Source: Neostapfia colusana
Lineage: Eukaryota; Streptophyta; Magnoliopsida; Poales; Poaceae
Direction of reading: 5' to 3'
Assembly (NCBI GenBank): GCA_030760725.1
Contig: JASWHV010000003.1
Coordinates: 63,693,264-63,757,263, forward strand
Length of the DNA: 64,000 nt
Shown here: in pieces, positions 54,362 through 64,000 of the stretch
Layout: each line of letters begins with the position of its first letter
How positions within the stretch are numbered: position 1 is the first letter of the stretch
Position numbers and translations under genes: made by a program
The notes under the pieces: model-generated
What the model was told of the DNA's origin: nothing
The model's database searches: none
The model's input: the letters and a program-made list of their open reading frames with translations, nothing else

Positions 54362-57300
54362 TGTAACACCCCAAAATCTGTTAAGTGGGGAATTTAAAAA
54401 AAATTTGACGTATTGCATGTGGTGCAGAAATTCAAATTCAAATTGGAGTTCAAATTCAAATCAAAACAGAAAAGAAAAGGAAAAAGAAAAACCCCACCGG
54501 CCAGTGGGCCGAAACCCACCAGCCGGCCCAATCTTCCCCCGCTCCAGCCCCAAACCCGCGCCCCTCTCTCCCTCTCACTGACACGCGGGGCCCGCGTGTC
54601 ATCTCCTACCTCCCGCTCGCGCCAACCGACCGGACTTTTCCCCGCGCCCGATCGCAACCAACTCCGGAAACCCGCGTCCCCAGCCCGACTCCCGGTCCCA
54701 GATGACTCCAACTCGATCCCAACAGACCGCCCCCCCCCCCCGCCTATATAAACGTCGACATCGCCCTGTTTTCCCCCACGATCGGCTGTTTTTCCTGCCG
54801 GTGAGAACCGAAGCTTCTCCCGCCGTTTTCCTTCGATCCTAGCTCGGATTTCCTAATCTAATGCGCTGATCATGTTCCACCGCCTCCGGGGAATCTTGCA
54901 GGTGAAGGAAATCCGGTGTTTTGCGCTCTAGACACAGCTCCAACGAGCACCGCCGCGTTTTCACCTCGGACCTCGCCGCCGACCGCTATCCAGGACCTCC
55001 GAGCTCAAGAAAAACCCCGAGGTGAGATCCCCGACCTCCCCTCTACCGTTCTATGCCATGAAATCCAAGTTTTAGGAAGTATAGACGAAAATCCGAAGAT
55101 CTCCGGCGAGATCGCCGCCTCCCGCTGCCACGCAGCGCGGGCTGGCTCCGGCCAGGGCGACGTAGCCCCTTGTGCGCCGTCTATTTTAAATCGCACGGTA
55201 GAATCAAAACCCGCGCGTACCGGTTCGGCGATATAATCTGAGCCGTCTATTTTAAATCGGACGGTCCACATCAGCCCCACGTTATAAAGGCCGGGATTCT
55301 TACGCGCTACCCCCTGGGGATCTCGGAAAACATGAGCTAGCCCCGGAAACTTCTGATCTAGCCCCTGGAACTTCATAAATTCGTGTAAATTCATTTAAAA
55401 TCAGTTTTAGCCCCTGGACTTAATAAAAATTAGGAAAACACCTCTGTTATGTGTAGTTAGACCCTTGGAAATTTATGAAATAATAAATTAGACCCTGTAG
55501 TAGGGTGGATTTACCTTTTTGACCCTATATGATATTAAATTATTTGAATATGTGATTAGGATTTAAATTTAAAAGGTGAGGCAAACACATTGTAAATTGA
55601 ATTTAAACTTTCCTAGCACTTGGAAAACTTTAGAATGAGTTAAAAATAGATTTTTAAGCTGAAATGAATCTGTCTAATTGATTGTTCACATTTATTAGTT
55701 ATAGGGACACATTTTTAGGTTAGGAAATAATTCTAAAAATTGGTAAAATAAATTAAATTAGTTCACATCAGAGGAGAAGTTCAAAAATATATTATTTAAT
55801 ATTTTAGATCAGAACCTATTCTGTTTAGATGATATGCCCTACTATTTAATATTAAAACTCACTTTTAGGCATAGAAAATAAATCTGAAAAATATAGGAAA
55901 ATGGGTATGCATAATTAGAAAATGATAAATGAAGTCTCTAAATCCAAAAACTTCATTTTAGGATTTGGTAGAAGATCTGAAAACCTATTTGGAGTAGGAA
56001 ATTACCTTTCATGCAAACTTGGTAGCTAAGAAGTGTATTAATTGAATATAAAGAATTTCTACAAATTGGAAATTCATGTATAGTGTGCAAACAGATATCT
56101 GAATACAAAAGTTAGAAATCATATACATATGTTAAAAGTGCATGTAGGTCAAAATTCAACACATGTAGAGTAATCACAACACTTAGAAATGTGAATGACT
56201 TTCATAGGTATGTATGTGTGGTTTGTATGAAGTGAAAGTGTGAACTATGTCTTATGGATTGTTGTTTTCTTTTGCTATGTGTATTGGCATGAGTAGAACC
56301 TGACCCAGAGCAAGTTCTCCCCATCCAAGATCAAGACTTTCCATTCCCAGAGGCAGCAGGAAGAAGGCAAGTGTCCTTGACCACTTTGATCCTATACTAG
56401 GATGTGTAGATAGAATTATTTGCATTGTCAATTGAAATATGAAACCCATGCTAGGAAGTTTCCCTAGAATTGCATTACCTTGTTTCCTTGTAGCTTGGGT
56501 TGGGATTTATTTTATCATGTCATTTATTATTATGCTTATGCTTAGCCATGCTTAGAATGGGATAATTTGGATATGAGATCATCAATTTATTTACTCTTGA
56601 GTGAGATGTTATGAGTTATGTAGAGGTAGGGATCGAGGCAAGTTGGATGATTTGGTTGGTGTTGGGTGCACGAGACTCGGGTTTGTGTTTAGTACTTGCC
56701 TGGATCCTAAGGACCGGTTCATGGAGCATGTAACCTGGCTTTACCGTGCCAACCACATGCTGAGATGGGGCAGCTTGGCCAATTAATTAGGTGTATCCCC
56801 GGCGTAGTATGGGTGTGTTGGATGGTGCGGGGAATAGGTGTCAGCTGGACTACCATATGAATCGCAAGGCTCAAGAGGGGGCCACTGCAGCGGGGTTGGA
56901 GCCTCTTGTATGCTGTTAGGGGTGAAACCTCAGTGGGCCCACGCTCGTCGGGAATCCCTTTGTAAAGGCTTCGTAGTGATCTCCTGGATACACACCTGGG
57001 AAGTGTGAATGTGGTTCGCGGCCACTGGCATAATGGAGGTTCTTTTAGTCCACCCGGCAACGGGGGATGAAATCACTACATGTGGGTACAGTGGTGCAAA
57101 CTCTGCAGAGTCAAAACTGTCATGACAGCCGTGCTCACGGTCAAGAGCGGCTTGGACTTATTCATGATTAGAGGATGATTGATTTGGAAGTTGAGGATGT
57201 TAAGCGGGGAGCTTGACATTGAATATGATGATTGTGGTTACTTGATTTTGATGATGGGTTGGGAGATTGGAACCATTTCACCTGTGTAGTAATGTAGGTG

Positions 57301-57761
57301 CTTAATAAGCTAAAGTAATAGGTATTAATTGCATAGTGCTTTAACCATGAGTCAATCTCTCCTTGCTCTAGCCATGCATGACATAACTTTCCCACACTTG
57401 CTGAGTACCAATGGTACTCAAACTTGCATATTTGTTGGTTTAAATTGCTGCTCAGGTCAAGGGGATGATTTGGTGTTCAATGACCAAGACTTCGGACCCG
57501 AAGAAGGATTCTAGGTTCATGGAGTCCCCCGGGCAACGCCTGTGACGGAGCCCACAAGAATAATATTCCGCTGCTATTTTATTTACATGTTATGAACTTA
57601 TTATCGTCCATCGAGACGTATGCTTTGTAAGACATATTTATATTCGACACCTGGCTTGTAATAAATGATGCTTCACTATTTGTCATCACATGTATGAGAA
57701 AATGATCCTGGCATACATGTGATATTCACTCGGTTGTTCTTCAGAGAAACCGGGTGTGACA
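54362..57761 (+). repeat. 3' LTR of Tekay-C (3400 bp)
   Basis: TGTAACACCCC to CGGGTGTGACA. Nearly identical to the 5' LTR. Contains the intact 12-nt palindrome CTGTCATGACAG followed by the hairpin CCGTGCTCACGG. Confidence 0.95.
57117..57140 (+). other. Palindrome plus adjacent hairpin in LTR
   Basis: CTGTCATGACAG (57117-57128) then CCGTGCTCACGG (57129-57140). Homologous stems occur at 16649, 62954, 2832 and 32223, with G-C replaced by A-T in the first two. Confidence 0.75.
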
Positions 57762-57766
57762 CATTA
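57762..57766. repeat. Target site duplication of Tekay-C (CATTA, right)
   Basis: Identical to 45110-45114. Confidence 0.95.
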
Positions 57767-58499
57767 GGAACAACATTTGTGAAGAGGTTTCTAGCAAAAG
57801 ACCTAAGAATGAAGAAAAGGAGAGATTTTTGTGTAGGTCAAGAATACCTCTTCAAATCTTCAAATGTGATGAAATTGGAGGCGAAACTTGAGCAACGAAG
57901 CACGGGGAAGGATTTCCGCACTCCTTAGGACTCCAATCCGTGGATTGGATGAGATTTTTGGTGGAGAAAAGCAAAAATCGCCAATGTGGGGCATTTCCCA
58001 CTTAAGAGAGAGTTGAGAGTTGAGTGTGAAGAGAGAGAGGTGGTCTGGCCGCCCTAGGAGGTTAAGTCCCCAGGGGCTGGACTAGTCCGACTGATGCACG
58101 GACAAGTCCGGTCTACGGACCAAAGCCGGACATCTCCGGAGCTGGACTAGTCCGGCCTCCCAGGCGGACTAGTCCAATTTGGACTTGTACGCTGAGAAGT
58201 CCGACCTAGACAGCCCGGACTTGTCCGGCCCATGGGCAGACTAGTCCGGCTATAATCTGAAATTTCATATGATTTGAATTTTAGCTCAAGAATATGATCC
58301 TTTTTGGACAAGTTTTTGCAAATATCTTTGACAAACTTGGTCAGTAAGCATACATCAAATAAACAATGACCATATTTGACAAAGAAACCTTTTAAACATA
58401 ATTTTCGTAGAGTAAGAGAGATTAGGGTAGAATCTTGAAAGCATGCGATTTTTGAAGTTTATAAACAAGTAACAAACAGATGTGCATGACTCAAGCAAT
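57767..58499 (-). other. Pol-ORF3 spacer of Copia-4, right part
   Basis: Non-coding; palindromes and variants near 58079-58250. Corresponds to 22336-23249 in Copia-3, sharing 'AGGAGGTTAAGTC.CCAGGGGC' next to the array. Confidence 0.72.
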
Positions 58500-61400
58500 G
58501 TTTCAAAAATCTAGGATATTTAGTTCACTCCTTAGGTCACAAAAAACGTTTCTCATCAAGGGGTTTGGTGAAGATGTCCGCCAATTGCTTCTCACTCCTA
58601 ACATGAGAGATAACGATATCTCCCTTGATAGAGTGATCTCGCAGGAAATGGTGATGGATATCAATGTGTTTGGTTCTAGAATGCTCCACGGGATTGTGAG
58701 CAATCTTGATGGCACTCATATTGTCACATAGGAGTGGAACTCAAAGTGTAACCATAGTCCCTAAGAGTTTGTCGCATCCATAGGAGTTGTGCACAACAAC
58801 TCCTGGCTGTGACGTACTCCGCTTCGACTGTGGATGGGGCAATGGAATTTTGTTTCTTTGAAGACCATGAAACCAAGGACCTACCAAGGAATTGGCAAGT
58901 CCCGGACGTGCTCTTCCTATCTACCTTACAACCGGCATAATCGGCATCGGAGTATCCGATGAGATTGAACTTGGATCCCTTGGGGTACCAAAGTCCTAGG
59001 TTAGGAGTGTGAACCAAATATCTAAGAATCCTCTTAACGGCTGTCAAGTGACACTCCTTAGGAGCGGCTTGGAACCGTGCACACATACACACACTAAGCA
59101 TTATGTCGGGCCTAGATGCACAAAGGTAAAGCAAGGAACCTATCATGGAACGAAATACCTTTTGGTCCACACTTGGACCATCTTCATTGAGGTTAAAGTG
59201 TCCGTTGATTCCCATTGGAGTCTTGATGGGTTTGGCTTTGTCCATGTCGAACCTCTTGAGTATGTCTTGAGTATACTTGGTTTGACTTATGAACGTTCCT
59301 TCCTTGAGTTGTTTGACTTGAAATACTAGGAAGAACTTCAATTCCCCCATCATTGACATCTCAAACCTTTCGGTCATTATCATTGAAAATTCATCACAAA
59401 AAGCTTTGTTAGTGGAACCAAATATAATGTCATCGACATATATTTGGCACACAAATAAATCATCGTTAAAAAGCTTACTGAAGAGTGTATAGTCGGCCTT
59501 CCCTATACTAAAACCATTTTTAATGAGAAAGTCTCTAAGACACTCATACCAAGCTCTAGGAGCTTGTTTGAGGCCATAGAGGGCTTTCAGAAGTTTAAAT
59601 ACATGGTTAAAATACTTATCGTCCTCAAATCCGGGTGGTTGCTCCACGTACACTTCCTCCTTGATCGGACCGTTGAGGAAAGCGATTTTCACATCCATTT
59701 GGTATAGCTTGAAATCATGGTGAGTAGCAAAGGCAAGCAAGATACGGATTGATTCAAGCTTAGCTACGGGAGCAAAAGTTTCATCGAAATCTAAACCTTC
59801 AACTTGTGCATATCCCTTTGCAACATGTCTTGCCTTGTTTCTTATTGCAACCCCATACTCGTGTTGCTTGTTGCGGAATACCACTTGGTTCCCACAACAT
59901 TTGTGTTGGGTTGCTTCTCGAGTTCCCATACTTGATTTCTTTCAAAATTGTTGAGTTCCTCTTGCATGGCCACCACCCAATCCGGATTTTGAAGTGCTTA
60001 TTCTACCTTGCGAGGCTCCAAAGAAGAAACAAAAGAGTAATGTTCACAAAAGATAGCCATTCGAGAACGAGTGGTTACCCCTTTGGAGATGTCTCCTAGT
60101 ATGTTGTCGACGGGATGATCCCGTTGAACACTTTGGTGCACTCTTGGATGAGGTGGTTGGACTCTTTGATCTTCATCTACATCATCGTTCTTTTCTCGTC
60201 TCCCCCTTGATCCAATCCTCCTTCTTGACTTTGATCGTTTTGATCTTGTTGATGTTGGCCTTGCTCATCTTGAGCTTGATCGTGGGAAGGAGACATATCT
60301 TCGTTTGTTGGATGGTCATTTGAGTCTTGAGCATGTTCTTGAGGGAAAATGTCTCCAAGTGTCGTCCTTTTAAGTGCTTCTTGTGGAACCTCTTCTCTAT
60401 CTAGCACACTTTGATCAACTTGCTCCACTTGGGAGCCATTAGTCTCATCAAACACTACGTCTCTCGCTATTTCAACAATTCTAGAAGATTTGTTGAAAAC
60501 ACGATAGGCGTAAGTGTTTGAGTCATAACCAAGTAAGAAACCTTCATCGAACTTTGAAGCAAACTTCGAAGTCCTAGGCTTCTTGTTGAGAATATAACAC
60601 TTGCTCCCAAAGACACGAAAATAAGAGATGTTGGGTTTGTTACGGGTTAGAAGTTTGTAAGACGTCTTCTTCAAAAGTCAATGAAGGTACAACCGATTTA
60701 TGGCATGGCAAGCAGTGTGAACCGCTTCCGCCCAAAACCGGTCCGACATCTTGTACTCATCAAGCATGGTTCTTGCCATCTAAATAAGAGTTCTATTCTT
60801 CCTTTCAGCCACCCCGTTTTGTTGAGGGGAGTAGGGGGCTAAAAACTCATGTTGATGCCTTCTTCATCCAAGTATTCTTCCACTTGAGTGTTCTTGAACT
60901 CGGTGCCATTATCACTCCTTATGTTCTTGATTCTTAAGGAGAACTCGTTTTGAGCTCTCCTCAAGAATTTCTTGAGCACACACTGAGTTTTGCCTTTGTC
61001 ATGCAAAAAGAACACCGAAGTGAAGCAAGAATAATCATCTACAACTACAAGACCATATTTGTTACCGTCGATGCTTATGTAGGCGATTGGACCGAAGAGG
61101 TCCATGTAAAGTAGCTCCAAAGGTCTTGTAGTCGTCATGACATTTTTGGATGGATGTTGAGCTCCAACTTGCTTTCCGGCTTGACAAGCACTACATGGCA
61201 TGTCCTTATCAAAAACAACATTTTTCAAACCTCGAATGTGTTCTCCCTTAAGAAGTTTTTGCAAATTTCTCATTCCAACATGGGCTAGCCGTCTATGCCA
61301 AAGCCATCCAATGTTGGTCTTTGCCATTAAGCACGTGTCAAGTTGAGCGTTATCCGTGGTGAAATCCACAAGGTAAAGCTTTCCCTTGAGCATGCCCTTA

Positions 61401-61723
61401 AAGGCGATTGAGTCATTGCTTCTTGTTAAGACAGTCACACCCTCGTTAGTGAAAATACAATTATAACCTTTATCACATAGTTGAGATATGGATAGAAGGT
61501 TATAATCAAGGGAGTCAACATGCAAAACATTGGAAAGAGTATGATGGGGAGAAATAGCAATTTTACCGGTGCCAAGGATTTTCCCTTGGCTATTGTCCCC
61601 AAAGTATATTCCTTCACTTGGATCTTCATTTTCCTCATACTTCACAAACATCCTTCTCTCTCCGGTCATATGATTTTTGCATCCACTGTCGAGCACCCAT
61701 TTTGATCCACCGGAGGAGTATGC
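58500..61723 (-). pseudogene. pol: Copia-4 pol: protease to RNase H, inactivated
   Basis: On the minus strand the frame begins after CTATAG|GCATAC: LDSGCKNHMTGERRMF (protease-like), WLWHRRLAHVGMRNL, CSACQAGKQVG, LYMDLFGPI and RSDNGTEFKN. One base is lost near 60853, and stops follow near 60780 and 60680. A segment at 60674-60177 is integrase tail and linker. RT from 59929: VVFRNKQHE, AFLNGPIKEEVYVEQ, YVDDIIFGSTNKAF near 59440; RNase H complete with YSDADYAGCKVDRK; the frame shifts near 58724 and ends with IFTKPLDEKRF. RT and RNase H are better kept here than in Copia-3. Confidence 0.88.
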
Positions 61724-61725
61724 CT

Positions 61726-62116
61726 ATAGAATAGAGTTATGTTTTTCCTTTAGGTACCCAAACAGAGTTGGGTCCTTTCATGTTAGTCAAGAGGCACTTG
61801 GGCACCCACACACAAGGTTTTGGACTCTTGCGGAGTGGCCCAACATACCTAGCATAGGTCTTTCCAAATTTGTTCCTCAATAAAACATATGAAGCATCAA
61901 AGTCATGGAACAAAGGATGAGGTTCATTTTTAGGCATGTTAGATGAGTTTGCAATGTTCTTTCCTTTTTCTTTGTTGGATGAACCCTCCTTGACAAAAAC
62001 AATCAAGTCTTTCCCATTCTTGGGAGTTTTAGCATGTTGCTTCCACTCCCGAGAATAGCCAAGACCATCTTTGACATGTGGAGGTCTTACATTGGTATAT
62101 GCAGTTCGTGCATATG
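61726..62116 (-). pseudogene. gag: Copia-4 gag C-terminal fragment
   Basis: Minus-strand reading gives RPPHVKDGLGYSREWKQH, then FVKEGSSNKEKGKNI, DASYVLLRNKFGKTYARYVG, CVWVPKCLLTN and SVWVPKGKT followed by a stop. It is the end of gag seen in Copia-2 at 29240-29568. The upstream part is displaced by the LTR at 62117. Confidence 0.82.
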
Positions 62117-64000
62117 TGTGACGCCCTCAATTCGGTGGAAAACCACGGAACCGAGAACTGATGCATATGTGTGCCCAGGATGTTCATCACACATATACAC
62201 ATCATCCACAAACTGAATTTCAGAATATATACGACCACGAATAACAGAGTTTATTACAATGCCTCATGAGTCTTGGACTCATGCTCACAGCGGAAGGCTT
62301 AATCTAACAGCGGAAGTCTTATTTCTATGCAGCGGAAGTCTTCTAACTAGTGTGGAAGCAATTCTAGGCAGTAGCGGCTCCGTCTCTACTCCATCCCCAC
62401 AGGGGAGGTTGAGAACAGATCACACGCCTAATGCTCCCCTTGGTCTTCATAGTAATCTTCTCCTGTTGCTGATGATGAAATAATAATGCAAGTTTGAGTA
62501 CAATGATGTACTCAGCAAGTGTGGGAAAAATATGATATGAAGCTCATAACAAGGTAGGTATAAAAAGGCTCATTGCAGAAAGCAAAGTTATTTATCAAAA
62601 CCATGATAAAACAGCAACTCATCTTTAAGTGAATGTAATCCCAACATGTGTTAAAATACCAATCATACCTCCATTATATTCATTACCTTCCATGTCACAA
62701 CCAGTCATCAATCAACCTCATTCTTGCTCACGAATACCTCCTCGTATTCGCTACCATTTCATCTTATAACAACTTCGTCTCCCATCGAGACCAACCTTGT
62801 TGCCATGACTCAACAGTCATGCAACCCATCCTATCACCCGGACTCAGCAATCCCGAAAACCAAACCAAAACCAAACCATAACCAATAACCATATCCAATC
62901 ACCATCCCAACTAATCATGGAAGTTGGCCAGGCGCTCGTGACCGTAAGCTCGGCTATCATGATAGTTTTAGACTCTGCAGAGTTTGCACCTCTTTACCCA
63001 CAAGTTTATGATTTCGTCACCCATCGGTGACTGCAGAACCTCCATTATACCAGTACACAACCGTCGATGTATGGCCAAGAGATCACAAAATAGCCTTTAC
63101 AAAGGGGCTACTAGATGTATGGACTCACTAAGGTTTCACCGGCAGGCTAGAATCTCCAATTCTCCCACCCACGGGCCCCCTCTTGTGCCATGCAGTTCCC
63201 AGGGCAGTCCTCACTCAACTCCCATTCCCCGCGCCTTCCACGGTCCATAATAATCTAGCAACTTACCTAATTAGTCAGCTAAGCCGCACCCATACTTGGC
63301 CTGGTGGTGGCACTGTTGTCCTGGCATGTGCTCGCATGAACCGGTCCTTAGATCTACGGCAAGTAAACCACCATCTCATGCTACCTTATTCACAAACCCA
63401 GTCTTGCCTAGATCTCCCTCCGATCCATGTTCATTAACAACATCAGTTTTTCATTATCATTACGAGTGCAGTTAGCTAGACACATCTATCTCGCTTCCCA
63501 ATCCCATGGACTCAACGAAGCATAAAAGTAAAAACCATACCCGACTCATAAACTTCCCAGGCGACAAGGGTGGTTTAACCAAAACTAGTAAACTCCTATA
63601 AAAGGGTTTCCCATCATGTTTGACTCAGCACACACACCTTTTCGCAAAACAAAACAGTTTTTCACAAAATATAGGATCAATATGGTCAAGGGGCACTTGC
63701 CTTGTTCTTGCGGTTCCGGTTGCTCTTGGATCTCGAAACCTTGTTGTTGCAGCTCGTCGTAGACAGCTCCCTGAGCTTGCCCTGCTATAAAGGATCACAC
63801 ACATACAAGATCCACAGCAATCAATATCATGCACAAACTTTAAACTAGATGTGATGATGCATATGCATGCGATCCTATAATGCAGTTTTAGTTTTATTAG
63901 GTCGGTTTGTACGTTTTCTTGCATGGCTTGCATGGTTTTACGATGAACAGAGGTGTTCAGATCAAATGTGGGCGTGGCGATGACCTTGTCTTTAGATCAA
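62117..64000 (-). repeat. LTR (3' part) of another gypsy element, cut by window end
   Basis: In minus orientation it ends GAGGGCGTCACA at 62117. Its sequence is related to the end of the Tekay-2 LTR (for example GTGATGAACATCCTGGGCACACATATGCAT on minus, split here as two matching blocks) but not the same family. Contains the palindrome CTATCATGATAG at 62954-62965. ATATG at 62112-62116 is the expected target duplication. Whether it belongs to a full element or a solo LTR cannot be seen. No supported ORF in 1.9 kb. Confidence 0.75.

Larger units (their letters stand above)
45115..57761 (+). mobile_element. Tekay-C, complete 12.6-kb Ty3/gypsy Tekay-type element
   Basis: 5' LTR 45115-48557, iMet primer site 48562-48575, ORF0 48776-49546, gag from 49867, protease, RT, RNase H, integrase, chromodomain-like tail to 54316, polypurine tract, 3' LTR 54362-57761, flanked by perfect CATTA. 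The LTRs (3443 and 3400 bp) are very similar: in a 330-bp stretch compared by eye I found two substitutions and one indel. Insertion is therefore recent, yet gag-pol has two stops and three frame changes, so this copy would need proteins in trans. It split Copia-4 between pol and ORF3. Confidence 0.96.
40989..62116 (-). mobile_element. Copia-4 (Sirevirus-like), minus strand, split by Tekay-C
   Basis: On the minus strand from the right: gag tail (62116 to 61726), pol (61723 to about 58500), spacer (58500-57767 and 45109-44859, joined across Tekay-C), ORF3 (44858-43071), polypurine tracts and 3' LTR (42656-40989). The 5' part (LTR, most of gag) is beyond the LTR at 62117. Inserted in the gag region of Copia-3; expected target duplication TGTTT at 40984-40988. 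Pol and ORF3 carry stops. Confidence 0.85.

Noticed and set aside
60177..60674. Separate 165-codon gene on the minus strand.
   Set aside because: It is the integrase-RT linker of Copia-4 pol (SKCYILNKKPRTSKF, VVFDETNGSQVEQV), separated only by frame changes.

Overview
This is plant nuclear DNA made almost entirely of nested LTR retrotransposons. I find no host protein gene, rRNA or tRNA gene that I can support. The element types (Sirevirus-like Ty1/copia with a third ORF, long-LTR Ty3/gypsy of the Tekay/Del chromovirus type, all primed by initiator-Met tRNA), the 3-3.5 kb LTRs and the nesting depth fit a grass (Poaceae) genome. Species is not determinable from the sequence alone.

Layout, left to right. 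(1) 1-5649: Tekay-A, minus strand, cut by the window start, with an open gag, an extra upstream ORF (ORF0) and one LTR. It sits in a 159-bp LTR fragment (5650-5808), which sits in the gag of Copia-1 (5809-9162, minus). Copia-1 is inserted in the 5' LTR of Tekay-2 (9163-17411, plus), a second Tekay-like family whose gag is deleted and whose pol is dead. (2) 17412-18429: unclassified DNA, probably old retroelement remnant. (3) From 18430 a minus-strand Sirevirus-like element, Copia-3, is host to everything to its right: 3' LTR, ORF3, pol, then full-length plus-strand Copia-2 (25892-40259, itself split by the solo LTR Tekay-B at 31597-34909), then the rest of Copia-3 (40260-40988), then Copia-4 (minus, from 40989). 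Copia-4 is split by Tekay-C (45115-57761, structurally complete, perfect CATTA target duplication) and again at 62117 by a further gypsy LTR that runs to the window end.

The most notable observation is in ORF0 of Tekay-A and Tekay-C. Its first 21 residues after Met match the histone H3 tail in exact register, including TARKSTGG with Lys at position 9, while the positions of H3 K4, K14 and K18 are not Lys. The two copies differ at seven nucleotides over these 22 codons and all seven are synonymous. These elements also encode a chromodomain-like integrase tail. ORF0 and gag both start exactly after an AG acceptor-like site, and a conserved donor-like site lies just after the primer binding site, so ORF0 and gag-pol may be expressed by alternative splicing.

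Other signals: in all three Sirevirus-like copies an acceptor-like site lies 3-5 nt before the ORF3 ATG and another at the gag/pol junction; ORF3 has a nuclear-localisation-like motif and an acidic tail rather than envelope features; and all four copia copies carry arrays of the palindrome CGGACTAGTCCG built as doublets spaced 20-23 bp. Most pol genes here are inactivated, so any activity would depend on better-preserved relatives elsewhere in the genome.
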